Source: Aedes albopictus
Taxonomy: Eukaryota > Arthropoda > Insecta > Diptera > Culicidae
Assembly (NCBI RefSeq): GCF_035046485.1
Contig: NC_085138.1
Location: 7,563,409-7,627,408 of the forward strand
Length of the DNA: 64,000 nt
Direction of reading: 5' to 3'
The notes under the pieces were generated by a model that was given only the letters and a program-made list of their open reading frames with translations, had not been told where the DNA came from and ran no database searches. Position numbers and translations under genes: made by a program. Positions 21,702-32,749 of this stretch are shown here, in pieces; the first letter of the stretch is position 1, and the number at the start of each line of letters is the position of its first letter.

Positions 21702-23801
21702 CACGGTGTGCCGAAAACCGTTATTAACAAATAAAAATGTCCACCCAAACGGCACCCGGCATTCGAAAGATATACTATTCTAGTATCTCCTCTGAAAATT
21801 TTAAAATCTTTCATCGAGAGAAACTAAAGTTTTTGTGATTTGAAGATTTTGGGTAATTTCAATAGAATTTCCTTATATGAGTAAATATGCACGCACGGTG
21901 TGCCTGATACCACAATTAACAAATAAAAATGTACTCCAAACTTACACCCGGCATTCGAAAGACATACTATTCTAGTATCTCCTCCGAAAATTTGAAAATG
22001 TTTTATCGAGGAAAACCAAAGTTTAAATTGTTTGAAAATTTTCCTGTATTTTCATAGAATTAGCTCATATATGAAAATATTGTCATAGGATGGTTCATTG
22101 GCTCTTCAAATCGTAAACAAAATATTAATGAGTTTCAAAAACACCATTCCAAAGATACAACATTCAAACAACTTCTGAAAAAATAAGATAGGTATGATAA
22201 AGTATATTGAAAATGTAGTAACTTCATAGAATATTATTGCAATTTCTCATGTTAATCATTCCTCGCAATGAATATTTATTTTGTAACTCATCTAAAACTT
22301 TGAATATATTTCACATTTTTTGCAATACTGTTACAAAACTCAGTAGGTGTTTTTAGCGTGTTTATAGATAAAGCGATAGTATCCATATCTCCAATCAAAT
22401 TGAAATCAAAGCTTAAAATTGTTGTTACTAATGATCATTCAAATTTAAAATTTCTAAATTCACGGAAGACACGTTAGTAACATGACGTACAAAAGCTGGC
22501 ATTTAGGTTTAGTTTAAAACAACGATATATCAACGATTTACAAAGCTTCAAAAGAATACCAAAACCTTGGGCTGTTAATTCACCTTAACTCTCGTTTCAA
22601 CATGAAACGTTTTCAAATTCACCGACAAGATACCAACATATTTACAACGTGATTTAAAACAAAAAAAAACGGTGCCAAACTCTTAGAAAGTGTATGTAAT
22701 CAACGCTCACGGCGTGCCACATTTTTATTTGTATTCGATTAGCAGGTAGAACTATGAAATATTAATTAGATTCTCAAACTACGGTAATTGACATTCCTCT
22801 CAATGAAATGTTGCCCAATTTGCAGAGAAGTTGCTTGAATATTTATTGTACGTTTTGGAATTTGTGAAACTCATGACACCGTTCAACACTAGTTTGCGTT
22901 ATGGAATGAGAAAAAAAATAATAGGGGTTTGTGACCCTAGAAACCCTGTGCGTATATTAATTCTCGCGCTCAGTAGCATACGGGCGTATCTACAATGATC
23001 GATTTCCCTTCATCGTTTTTCTATTTGGTTAATAACTTGACCGGCAAATCATTTTTGTTTGTTTTTGTTGTTTTAGATGCTAGTCCTAGTCGTCCTTCAC
23101 CGAAATACACCGATAGATCATCCGACTGTTTGTCGTATTTCCCGCAATAATCCGAAGAGAAAATCGATGAGAAGAAATCGATCATTGTAGATACGCATGT
23201 ATGATACTAAACGCGAGAATTGAACACCCCAAGTTCTAAATAAAAACTTCGGTCTTGAACTGTGAAGTCCCGTTCCAATATTTTTCGAAAATTCTTTCAA
23301 TGTCACACTTCTAGGGTTCTAAAACCCTGTTCTTTTTTTTTCTCATCTCATAATTCAAAGTTTAAAAAAAAAAGTTGAGCAGTGTTATTATTTGTTTATG
23401 ATATGAAGAGCACCGTATGATAATATTCCCTTATATGAGTTAATTCTATGAAAATAGAAAAAAATCTTCAAACAGTAAAAACTTTGGTTTCCCTCGATAA
23501 TTTTTTTTCAAATTTTCGGAGGAGATACTAAAATAGTAAATCTTTCGAATGCCGGGTGTTAGTTTGGAGTACATTTTTATTTGTTAATATTGATATGAGG
23601 CACACCGTGCGTGCATATTTACTCATATAAGAAAATCCTATGGAAATGGCTCAAAATCTTCAAATCACAAAAACTTTAGTTTCCCTCGATGAAAGATTTT
23701 AAAATTTTCAGAGGAGATACTAGAATAGTATATCTTTCGAATGCCGGGTGCCATTTGGGTGGACATTTTTATTTGTTAATAACGGTTTTCGGCACACCGT
23801 G
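21702..23801. mobile_element. 2.1-kb foldback element with CACGGTG ends, 4-bp TSD
   Basis: The inverted arms are about 400 bp each (21702-22080 and 23410-23801). They start CACGGTGTGCCGAAAACCG, and each contains two diverged subrepeats of the motif 'CACGGTGTG...CCCGGCATTCGAAAGA'. The middle is itself an imperfect inverted repeat (about 22880-23040 against 23100-23400, sharing TCTACAATGATCGATTTC). It is flanked by ATTT at 21698-21701 and 23802-23805. CAC-type ends and a 4-bp duplication fit Chapaev-type (CMC) elements. There is no transposase. Confidence 0.7.
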
Positions 23802-24103
23802 ATTTCCGAAAGAACTCTCAGAGAAATTCTGGGTGAAGTTGCTAGAATATCCAGGAATACCATCTGGAAGTCATAAAAAAAAATCCAGAGACATCCTTAA
23901 AGAAACTAGTCGGAGAATCTCGGATGAAATTCCTGGAGTATTCCGGAGACTTCTTGAGAAATTGTGGAAGAAATCTCTTGAAGTCCGAAACGTAAACAAG
24001 AAAGTCACAAAACGTCAAAAACTTAGAAAATAAAGCTTTAGTGACCGCGGCTTGCATTGCCCTATATGCTGTATTAATTCAATTATTTCGCTTTCTCGCT
24101 TGC

Positions 24104-24300
24104 TTTAGGGATTTCTTCAAGTTTCAAGTTTCTTTTAGTTCCGAAATTCCTCTAGTTGTTGGTTCCGACATTTCTCTATTAATTCTTTCTGGGATTCCTT
24201 AGGGATTCTTCCAGGAGTTTCTTCTGCGATTCCTAATGAGATTCCAGGGTCTCTTTCAGAGATTTCTCCAGAGATTCCTTCTGAAATTTCACCAAGAATT
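24104..24300 (+). repeat. minisatellite array (short)
   Basis: Units such as GGGATTCTTCCAGGAGTTTC belong to the same family as the 16-kb array. Confidence 0.6.
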
Positions 24301-24572
24301 ATTATTTAAATTATATTTAAAAATGGATTTCTGTCTGTGTCTGTCTGTCTGACCCTCATGGATTCGGAAACTATTGGACCGATCGCTGTGAAATTTTGTA
24401 TGTGGGTATATGTGAGGCCGGGGAATGTTCTTAGCTTGGTGTGGTGTAAGATCCCTCCGGTCTCTTGAAAGGGGGGCTCCCATACAGATGACTTTGCGGG
24501 GGAAGTTCCTATGGAGCTGTGTATGTCAAAAACACAGTAGGCAGACAGTACAACGTTTGCCGGGACAGCTAG
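24300..24572 (+). mobile_element. Helitron-like fragment
   Basis: It starts with an AT stretch leading to AAAAATGGATTTCTGTCTG and ends TTTGCCGGGACAGCTAG followed by T. An AT-rich 5' end with TGTCTG repeats and a terminal CTAG after a GC-rich stem are typical of insect Helitrons, which insert between A and T without target duplication. It has no Rep/helicase frame. Assignment is by pattern only. Confidence 0.5.
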
Positions 24573-24659
24573 TTTGAAATAAAAATGTGTGATTCGATAG
24601 TACGTACGTTTCACTAAACGAAGCGGTGGTGTACGTACTATCGAGGTATGCCTGTATTT

Positions 24660-25717
24660 GTATTTAACATATTTATTTTGTGTGATTGACCAAAAGTTCT
24701 AAAAAATATTGTGGATTTGGCATCTAGTACTAGTGGATTGGTTTCCAAAAATGCATCATGAACCATGGACTAAATTATCAGAAACGTCATCACGCTATGT
24801 CCATAGGTATACTATTATGAAAAGTGAATGTACCTCAATTTTTTTTCGCTTGAACCATATTTTTGGATTTCTAGATTCAGAAAATGTGTGTTTTAAAATA
24901 ATCTATCTTGGGTTTTTTTCCCATACATTTTTATATGGGACGAAATTGGCCTAAAAATGACTTTTTTCGATATTTGAATGGGTAAATAGGAAAAAATCAA
25001 AAATATCAAAAAACCCAAGATGAAATATTTTGAACCGCACAGATTCTGAAACTAGACGTCCAAAACTACGATCCTAGGGAATAACATTTTAGGTACATTC
25101 GATTTTCATAATACTTCCCTTTGGACACCTCCAAGAATTTTGTATAGAATGTATAAAAAATAGCTAACATATTTTGGAATATTTGTATCTTTTGTTAACT
25201 GCCAAAAGATCTTGAATCGATTAACAATATGTTCTTGAACTGTTTGCTTATATGTGATCTGAGCAAAAAAATGGATAGTATGTTGACCTTTTGACAAACT
25301 GTAAACGAAAACTTTTGTTCGAGAAAATGGGCGATTTTTTATTGTAACATAACTTAACCGCCTATTTCCTATACTGTTTTTTGATCGATAACCATCTATT
25401 ATACTGTTGAAACCGTTTATTCTACTGTTGGCTTACTGTTGCTTTCGATGTTCTACTACACTATTGGGATATTGTAATAAATAGTTGCGAACAGTATGAT
25501 AAACATTACAAATATAGTTCATGGTTATGCGGGAAATAGATAAGAAAATCAGCGAGATACACTTCGTCTAACATCTTTTAATCAGTTGTTGAAAGTTGTT
25601 GATTTTAGCGTTACGTAATAAATCGATGCTGCCTAGTGAGAGAATTCTGAAACATGTTCCATATTTTGTATGTATGTATGTAACTTTATCTAGTGTTGGC
25701 TTGGCTTTTTTTTATTA
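24660..25717. other. AT-rich intergenic, no gene recognised
   Basis: Short open frames (24709-24954 plus, 25106-25297 minus) lack domain features. Nothing else is supported. Confidence 0.3.
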
Positions 25718-26123
25718 CACTGTTGAAAATGCTTTGACATCCATGTGCACAACAGAACATGTGCTCGATGAACAAATTGAGATTTGAAATTATGAAAAGA
25801 AATCCACGTACTCCGGTGAGACTCGAACTCACGACTCCCAATTCGCTAGACGGGCGCTTCTATTCCTTCAAGCTACGGAGTCACTCGACTATCTCCGTCG
25901 CCAGCAGGCCTAGAACTGAACTCGATTCCACAATCGCACATGGTTATCTTCTTTTCACAATACAAACCCCCTTCGGATGGGATTAGATGAACATCTAACA
26001 CATTGTCTGTTGTGCACATGTATGTCAAAGCGGGAGAGGAAGTTATTTTTAATTGTCGAGAGCTTCGGGCACTGCCTTCCAATCACTTATTGGTATGGCA
26101 ATTAGTGTGCATTTTCAACAGTG
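25718..26123. mobile_element. TA-flanked MITE carrying a tRNA-like segment
   Basis: The ends CACTGTTGAAAATGC and their inverse are bordered by TA (25716-25717 and 26124-26125). Secondary inverted stretches around CATGTGCACAACAGA pair inside. Between them, on the minus strand, lies a tRNA-like unit (about 25806-25885) with an A-box-like TCCGTAGCTTGAAGG and a B-box-like GAGTTCGAGTCTC. The element therefore appears to have captured, or arisen with, a tRNA-derived sequence. Confidence 0.7.
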
Positions 26124-26245
26124 TAATTTCCCACATAGCTTGGTCAGCCAAAGCAAAATCAAGAAATTGACATTTTTTTTATTATTGTGCATATTCTGAT
26201 TTATTGACCGTATTCTATTAATAACTTAATCATGTAATGGCTATA

Positions 26246-26467
26246 GGGCACTGCATTGTTTTGATTTTGTATGGGATTTTGAAGTTTCTTGGCCTTGTTG
26301 TTTACAACAATTCTGTAAGAGTGAAAGAAAAGGAAAGAATTTCATGCAGTGCCCTATAGGGCACTGCATGGAATCCTCTCCATCTCTTTCACTCTTACAG
26401 AAATCTTGTAAACAACAAGGCCAAGAAACGTCAAAATCCCATACAAATTCAAAACAGTGAGGTGCCC
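26246..26467. mobile_element. two adjacent inverted TA-flanked MITEs
   Basis: Units 26246-26354 and 26359-26467 each have GGGCA...TGCCC ends and TA borders, and they are inverted copies of each other, making a 220-bp palindrome. Internal landmarks such as TTGTTTACAA and AACAACAAGGCCAAGAAAC show the pairing. Confidence 0.7.
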
Positions 26468-26471
26468 TATA

Positions 26472-27279
26472 TCGGTCTTTTTCTACTCATAGTGTAAGGG
26501 AGTAGAGATCAAAATGGATAATGAAATAATATTGTCGTCGCGGTTGAAACCCGAAGTTTCCTCACACCCGAAAATCGAATTTTCTCAAAATCTATATGTG
26601 AAACCTAACGTCGGACGTAGTGCGCTGGACAGCGGACCTGGCCCTCTGTCCAGCGTACTGTGCCCGACGTACGTCCGACACACGGTTTAGGCGAAACATC
26701 GATTTTCGCATGTCAAAAATTCTGATTTTCAACTGCACGAACAATAGTTTGGCCCAAAAAGAAAAGTGTTCTATCCAATAAGATCGAAAAAGCTAATAGG
26801 AAGAACACGCCGCGATATAGGCATACCCCTATGAACGGAGTGTGAGTTCCGAAAAATCTACCGATCGATAGAACTTGTGATAAAACAGAGCAATAAATAG
26901 GCAGTCGGGTGCCTGAAACTTTTGCCAGTCTTGGTAAGGTGGTATGAACTACCAATCAAGCCGATCTGTTTAACCCTAAAAGGGATACCTTCATGGCCTC
27001 AGTTTCATCACCTCGCAGAGTGTGTTCCATCAAAGACGAGCTCTGAAAGGCGCCTGGGGTCTAATGGACCCCAGGTATCCCTTTTAGAGTTAAAAGCACA
27101 GGTCGTACGGCAGAAGTTTCACGCATTCGATGTATTCGCTCAATACATGGCCTATTTGCCTAATTTCACCTTCTTTAAATTTTCACACTTGTTCGCTACC
27201 TAGCGAATACTTTCATATCTATCATTTCATTATCTACTTTGATCTCTACTCCCTTACACTATGAGTAGAAAAAGACCGA
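26472..27279. mobile_element. 808-bp TA-flanked element, with a MITE inside
   Basis: TIRs of about 60 bp (TCGGTCTTTTTCTACTCATA...) are inverted at both ends, with TA at 26470-26471 and 27280-27281. Inside are a local hairpin (about 26615-26680) and a second TA-type MITE at 26971-27092 whose ends are ACCCTAAAAGGGATACCT and its near-inverse. Confidence 0.7.
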
Positions 27280-27414
27280 TATAGCCATAAAATGATTAAG
27301 TTTTTTATTTAGGCCGGAACAAATCTCATTTTCTTCTTTTGTCACTTTACTCGTTGACTCGTTAAGGAGGAGGATGATAAATAATAAGTGCATTTGATGC
27401 AAAATTACCCAAAC

Positions 27415-27914
27415 NNNNNNNNNNNNNNNNNNNNNNNNNNNNNNNNNNNNNNNNNNNNNNNNNNNNNNNNNNNNNNNNNNNNNNNNNNNNNNNNNNNNNN
27501 NNNNNNNNNNNNNNNNNNNNNNNNNNNNNNNNNNNNNNNNNNNNNNNNNNNNNNNNNNNNNNNNNNNNNNNNNNNNNNNNNNNNNNNNNNNNNNNNNNNN
27601 NNNNNNNNNNNNNNNNNNNNNNNNNNNNNNNNNNNNNNNNNNNNNNNNNNNNNNNNNNNNNNNNNNNNNNNNNNNNNNNNNNNNNNNNNNNNNNNNNNNN
27701 NNNNNNNNNNNNNNNNNNNNNNNNNNNNNNNNNNNNNNNNNNNNNNNNNNNNNNNNNNNNNNNNNNNNNNNNNNNNNNNNNNNNNNNNNNNNNNNNNNNN
27801 NNNNNNNNNNNNNNNNNNNNNNNNNNNNNNNNNNNNNNNNNNNNNNNNNNNNNNNNNNNNNNNNNNNNNNNNNNNNNNNNNNNNNNNNNNNNNNNNNNNN
27901 NNNNNNNNNNNNNN
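27415..27914. other. assembly gap of 500 N
   Basis: Exactly 500 N in repeat DNA, so probably a placeholder. The same AAATTACCC/AATTAGGC-type sequence borders both sides. Confidence 0.97.
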
Positions 27915-28139
27915 AATTAGGCAAAATCGTCAAACTCATCGGATTTGTTTAGAATTTTTTTTTGACGACTCTAATTTCATTTTAAAAAGTTTAAATTTCT
28001 TGAATAATTTATTTGTGTCCCCCCTCAAAATGTCGAATTCCGACCAAAATTTTCCGAGGGGGCGGTGACATTAGAGAAAATCGAAATTTGTGTCAGCCTT
28101 ATTGTGTATTTTAACTTAAGCTAATTCTACACTTTTGTA

Positions 28140-29390
28140 TCCTCCTGTTGCAGTTCTTAGGATTTTCTATTCACCAGACTGTATATATAGTGACTGTAGG
28201 CAGAACATGGAACGTTACAAACAGAAGCGGATACAGCAGAAAGGTTCATTCAAATATTACGTAACGAAAAATTTGATCATTTTAGACCCCCTCCCTCCCC
28301 CACGTAACAACTTTCGTATGAAACATTTTGGAATTTTGTATGAAGCGTAACACAGAGCTAGACCCCCTCCCTCCTCCTATGGCGTTACGTAATATTTGAA
28401 CGAACCCGAACCGCTTTTTGCGGGGGAAACAGTGCCGCCTGGAAGAAGCGGATTGCGAGGAAATGGAACTAATTTGCCGTTCTCATGAAGCACCGAAGTT
28501 CTACCAGAAGCTCAACGCATCCCGCAACGGTTTCGTGCCACGAGCCGAAATGTGCAGCGATAAGAACGGGAGCATCCAGACTGCCGGACGTGAGGTGATC
28601 AAAAGGTGGAGGCAGCACTATGACGAATACCTAATTGTACGGAGAACGCAGATATGGAGGATCAATGCAGCTGGCGTAATGACTACGTCAGTACAACAGG
28701 GAGCAACAACGAGCCAACACTCTTTTTGAGGGTAGTTAAGGAAGCTATCCAGCAGCTCAAGGACAATAAGTCAACTGGTAAGGATGGTATCGGAGCCGAA
28801 CACATCAAGATGGGCTCGGAAAAGTTGGCCATCTGTGTACACCGGATAATAGTCCTGATCTGGGAGACCGAACAGCTACCAGAGGAGTGGAAAGAAGGTA
28901 TCATTTGCCCCATCTACAAGAAAGGTGAGAGTTTGAGGGCGAGAACTTCCGAGCGATCACAATTCTTAATTCCGTCTACAAAGTGATATCCCAGATCATC
29001 ATCGGACTCCCGGTGAACGCGTCGAAAACAAAGTACATGCTGGCAGGCGGAACCACGAACGACACGGCAAACCAAGGCAGCTGTGTTACGATAGACGGGG
29101 ACACTTTCGAAGTGATGGAGGATTTCGTCTACCTCGGGTCCTTATTAACGGCAGACTACAACGTTAGTCGGAAAATACGAAGGTACATCATCAGTGGAAG
29201 ACGGTCCTATTTACGGGGTTGCACAAGAACAAATATATTAAATTAAAAATACTTAAAAATCTTTGACAAGAACCTGCGGTCGAAAAAGATTCTCCCCCAC
29301 ACCAAATGCACCATGTATAAAACGCTGATAAGACCGGTGATTCTTTACGGGCACGAAACCTGGACGTGTTTTATGAATGGTCCCTTAAGA
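28140..29390 (+). pseudogene. non-LTR retrotransposon (LINE) remnant, copy 1
   Basis: The reading frame is broken but recognisable as an endonuclease/reverse-transcriptase ORF2. The linker contains PKFYQKLNASRNGFVPRAEM (28495 onward). The start of the RT domain has STGKDGIGAEHIK and LPEEWKEGIICPIYKKG. A jump then follows to the post-RT part, VNASKTKYMLAGGT (29012) and FVYLGSLLTAD, ending near LIRPVILYGHETWT. The catalytic FADD core is deleted. A 164-bp MITE interrupts it at 28243-28406. The same family recurs at 54805-55992. The clade could be RTE-like, judging by the C-terminal layout of the second copy, but this is not proven. Confidence 0.8.
28243..28406. mobile_element. MITE with GGTTCRTTCAAATATTACGT ends
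   Basis: The ends GGTTCATTCAAATATTACGT and ACGTAATATTTGAACGAACC are inverted. The interior holds two C-rich CCCCCTCCCTCC tracts. The element interrupts the LINE linker. A structurally similar element (C-rich interior, TACGTAG ends) lies at 56470-56626. Confidence 0.7.
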
Positions 29391-29394
29391 ACGC

Positions 29395-30335
29395 TATTCT
29401 TACTTAAATATTAATATTCGACCATGCGTCTCCACCATCGATGTTCTCTCGCTCGCTTCTAATCTTGCACACACGACCAAGCGCCGATTACAGCAGCAGC
29501 AGCAGCAGTAGGCATCAGCAGTGGGACCCAAAAACCGATCAATTAGAAATCGGCCCAGCACGAGAGCCAGCCGGCAGATGCAACTGCACGCATGCTCTTT
29601 TTTTCTCCTGGCGGCCGACCACGACCGACGGGCTGTAATCAGATGATGAAAAGTTCCGCATTTCTAGGCAAATATGTTTAATTTTAGCACGTCATTCCTC
29701 GGGACGGACGACGGCAAGGCAAACACGGAACCCTTTCTATGTACATATTCCGTTATTCAAACTGTAAAGCATGGACGGAAGATGCTGTTGATGGCGGTGG
29801 GGTGCCATCATGCTGCATAGCCCGACAGATATAGCGATTGAGGAAGTGAATGGCGAAATTTGTTTCATGTGGGAGGATTATTCGGGATTCTCTTCCCGAG
29901 TATTGTTTAGGGGCGATATTGGACCGTCTAGCTGATGAGGGAAATTCGAAAGGGTTCGACGTTCCGTAAGTGATGGCGTGTCCGGGGTTAGGTGACGGTT
30001 GCCACCACCACCGCACATTGGAGTGAATTGCAGCAGTAGGGTGCTGTCATGTCTAAATTAAGCAAACTGCCTTACATCTCTGTAGAGATAGGGAGAATGT
30101 GACAAAGGGTGTTCACTTCAGCTGAGATAACACTTCCGCATTTTGCATCCAAGGATGCTGGAATGGAACGTAATTAAATCTAATGCTGAAGGTAGAGTCG
30201 TTTAACAGCTAGGGAGAATTACAGATATTACTTTTACTTTTAGAATTTGTTCAGAATTGAACATTTGCTTGAATTCGATCAATAGTTTTGTGGTTTGGAA
30301 TAACTTTATATGTGTAGTTTTTAATAGCTTAGTAG
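29395..30335. other. non-repetitive spacer, no gene recognised
   Basis: Higher GC and no visible repeat apart from a (CAG)n tract at about 29490-29507. Short frames lack domains. It could be single-copy regulatory or spacer DNA. Confidence 0.3.
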
Positions 30336-30664
30336 TCTATCTATCTAGCTATATATAAAAAAATGAGTTTGTAGCATGGTTTGTACCTAGCCCCTATGAG
30401 GCAGCAAAATTCACGGACGGATAAACCAAACACTTTTGCACGGTTCGATTCGTATTCATGGTGGCTGTGTTTATAGGCAGAAAACATTACAAAAATCAAC
30501 TAAAAAGTAAGAAAATTGATGAAGTACAGATTTTTTATGAAGAAAATCAACACGATCTGGATGGACTCAATCTAGAATGCGGTGCAGCAACTACAGCAAT
30601 GACCTCAACAGTTGTCAAACGAACCACCATATCTTGACAGGGCAAAGTTTTCCGGGACAGCTAG
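30336..30664 (+). mobile_element. Helitron-like non-autonomous element
   Basis: Begins TCTATCTATCTAGCTATATA followed by AAAAAAATGAG and ends TTTTCCGGGACAGCTAG before T. The 3' terminus matches that of the 24.3-kb fragment. A TC start and CTAG end fit Helitrons. It is non-coding. Confidence 0.55.
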
Positions 30665-30849
30665 TATTGTATAAAAACTGTGGTACAAATACAAAATTGA
30701 TCGAATAAACACATATTTTCATACAAAATTGCCAACTTTGAGATGCTGTAATGAAGGCTTGCTTTCAGGTGTAACGACTACTCGATACTTGCATGAATCA
30801 ATGGTCCCTTCAATATCGACTCATGGAGGTTTCATGGAGGATGATGCTA

Positions 30850-32745
30850 AAATAACAAAAAAAATGTAACAAAAACTATACTGGTTTAATCAAGATTATA
30901 ACCTATTTTGTTATAATCATATCAAAATTATAACAAAATGTGATATGAATTTTAGCTTTGGGATTACTAGTTTCTATTAAAATATGATACAATATTCTAA
31001 CATTTTTTTTAACAAATGTCAAACACTGAAAACTAAATTATAATACGATGAGTTATGAAACAACATTTATAATATACCCGAGAAAGTGGAAAATGCTGAT
31101 GAATAGCATGTTCAGTTATGATTGATTGAATTACTGAAGAGCAAAAGCTGATATTGGTTTGATTGATATAAGAGTCTTTTACCTCTGCTACAGAAATAAT
31201 AGCAAAATCTAATATGGTGAACTACTTAATAATAGCTCGTTAAAATATTACAAGATCAAAACAATAGCAGACAAGATTTGGCACTTTTTGCCAAAAATAA
31301 AAAAAAAAGAATGTCAGCATCTAGCATCGAACCTACGACCTTAGGATACACAGACGGCAATGCTTACCACTCCACTGTGGCTCGCTGTTGTGAATAACAT
31401 GGGAATAAAAGCATGCGGTTCTTCGTTTCCACAGCTCAGAAAGGGGCACATGCCATTTCACTAACATTGAACCATCTCAATGGGTGTACAGGGGATAGAC
31501 AAAATGATCGGGACAGGCAAAATTTTCACTTTTCAAAAAATGTTCAACTAGCTGTAACTTTTCGAAAAGTCCATCAAATATTCTCAAATTTTTACCGTAA
31601 GTTCACCAACTAGTTGTGTATCAGTGGTCCGAATTTGGGAAAGATCGGCCCATTATCCACGGAGTTATAAGGATTCTTGAAAAAGGTATAATTATCCGAT
31701 AGCCAACTTTGAGCTGCTACATCTCCGGATTCAATGAACCGATTACAATGAAATTATGACCATTCATGACTTATACAATGAGCTTTGAAAAACATTTAAC
31801 TTAACTTGAAATTTTTAACAAGAGAAAAAGTTATAGCGATTTTATTTTTTTCACGATTGTTTAGCAAATTGGTCTATTTTTTATATGTATTTTATTACTT
31901 TTTCAATTTATTGGCGGCTATGTTGTTATTTTCCTTCAAAACACATTTATATATAAGTCAATTAGAGGGAAATTGAATGAACTATAATTTGCATCTTAAA
32001 TTTTGAAATGATGTTGAAATTTTGGATAATTTGGTGTTCTATTAGAAAAATATTCTAATCGTTATAATTTTCTTCTGTGTTGAGAATTTTAAGTTGCGTC
32101 AACGGTTTTTCATAGCTCATTATACAAGTCATAAATGGTCAAAATTTCATTGCATTCGGTTCATTGAATCCGGAGATATAACAGCTCAAAGTTGGCTATC
32201 GGATAATTTTACCTTTTCCAAGAATCTTTATAATTTCGTGGAGAATGGCCCGATCATTCCCAAATATGGACCACTGATACACAACTAGTTGATGAACTTA
32301 CAGTAAAAATTTGAGAATATTTGATGCTTTTTTCGAAAAGTTACAGCTAGTTGAACATTTTTTGAAAAGTGAAAATTTTGCCTGTCCCGATCATTTTGTC
32401 TATCCCCTGTATGTGTTCCATTTCGTGCAGAAGAGCTAAACTTGTTTTTATGTAGAAATTTTCAGCTATTTCGACAAGAACAAAAACCGATATCATATCG
32501 CTTTGACCTATTCGTGCGATATAATTTAGATTTTTGAATAACTCATCAAAATCACATCGAGCTATGACAACAAATAGTGTTCCATTTGAGATATGATTTA
32601 GATATTCTCGTCTATCCGGGTAATGTGCTATAATTGAGTTATAGTATTTTAACAAAACCAAGAATGTTGTATAATCATGCATAATCATGAGTTATAATTA
32701 TCATGGTTTGTTAGGATTGTTACATTTTTGTTACAATTTCTTAGT
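30850..32745. repeat. AT-rich outer repeat, interrupted; tRNA-like unit inside
   Basis: Approximately inverted AT-rich ends (AATGTAACAAAAACT at the left; the inverse of AATTGTAACAAAAATG at the right) bracket about 1 kb plus the 921-bp insertion at 31489-32409. At 31316-31388 (minus) a tRNA-like unit is seen with an A-box-like GTGGAGTGGTAAGC and a B-box-like TAGGTTCGATGC. The ends are uncertain. Confidence 0.4.
31489..32409. mobile_element. 921-bp element with ~370-bp TIRs, TA duplication
   Basis: The ends CAGGGGATAGACAAAATGAT and their inverse are bordered by TA (31487-31488 and 32410-32411). The inverted similarity extends about 370 bp from each end, through TTCAACTAGCTGTAACTTTT and ATCCGATAGCCAACTTTGAG. 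This is the layout of a Tc1/mariner-type non-autonomous element. There is no open frame of substance. Confidence 0.8.
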
Positions 32746-32749
32746 CGGG

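Larger units (their letters stand above)
20416..24061. mobile_element. TA-flanked element with GGGCACTGCAAGCCG ends
   Basis: The left end GGGCACTGCAAGCCGCGG and the right end CCGCGGCTTGCATTGCCC are inverted and flanked by TA (20414-20415 and 24062-24063). Similarity continues for roughly 90 bp inward with decay. The cargo is minisatellite in convergent orientations plus a later 2.1-kb foldback. The same GGGCA ends recur in the short palindromes at 26246-26467. Confidence 0.7.
19769..24654. mobile_element. pogo/Tigger-like element shell with nested insertions
   Basis: The left end CAGGCGTACCTCGATAGTAC and the right end (inverse of CAGGCATACCTCGATAGTAC) are bordered by TA at 19767-19768 and 24655-24656. 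CAGGCxTACCTCG ends with TA duplication are characteristic of pogo/Tigger-type Tc1/mariner elements. No transposase frame remains. The interior has been filled by a TA-flanked element (20416-24061), a minisatellite and a Helitron-like end. Confidence 0.7.

Noticed and set aside
24318..24352. TCTG-repeat microsatellite
   Set aside because: Part of the 5' region of the Helitron-like fragment rather than an independent repeat.
27259..28068. 226-residue frames on both strands
   Set aside because: They consist almost entirely of the 500-N gap.
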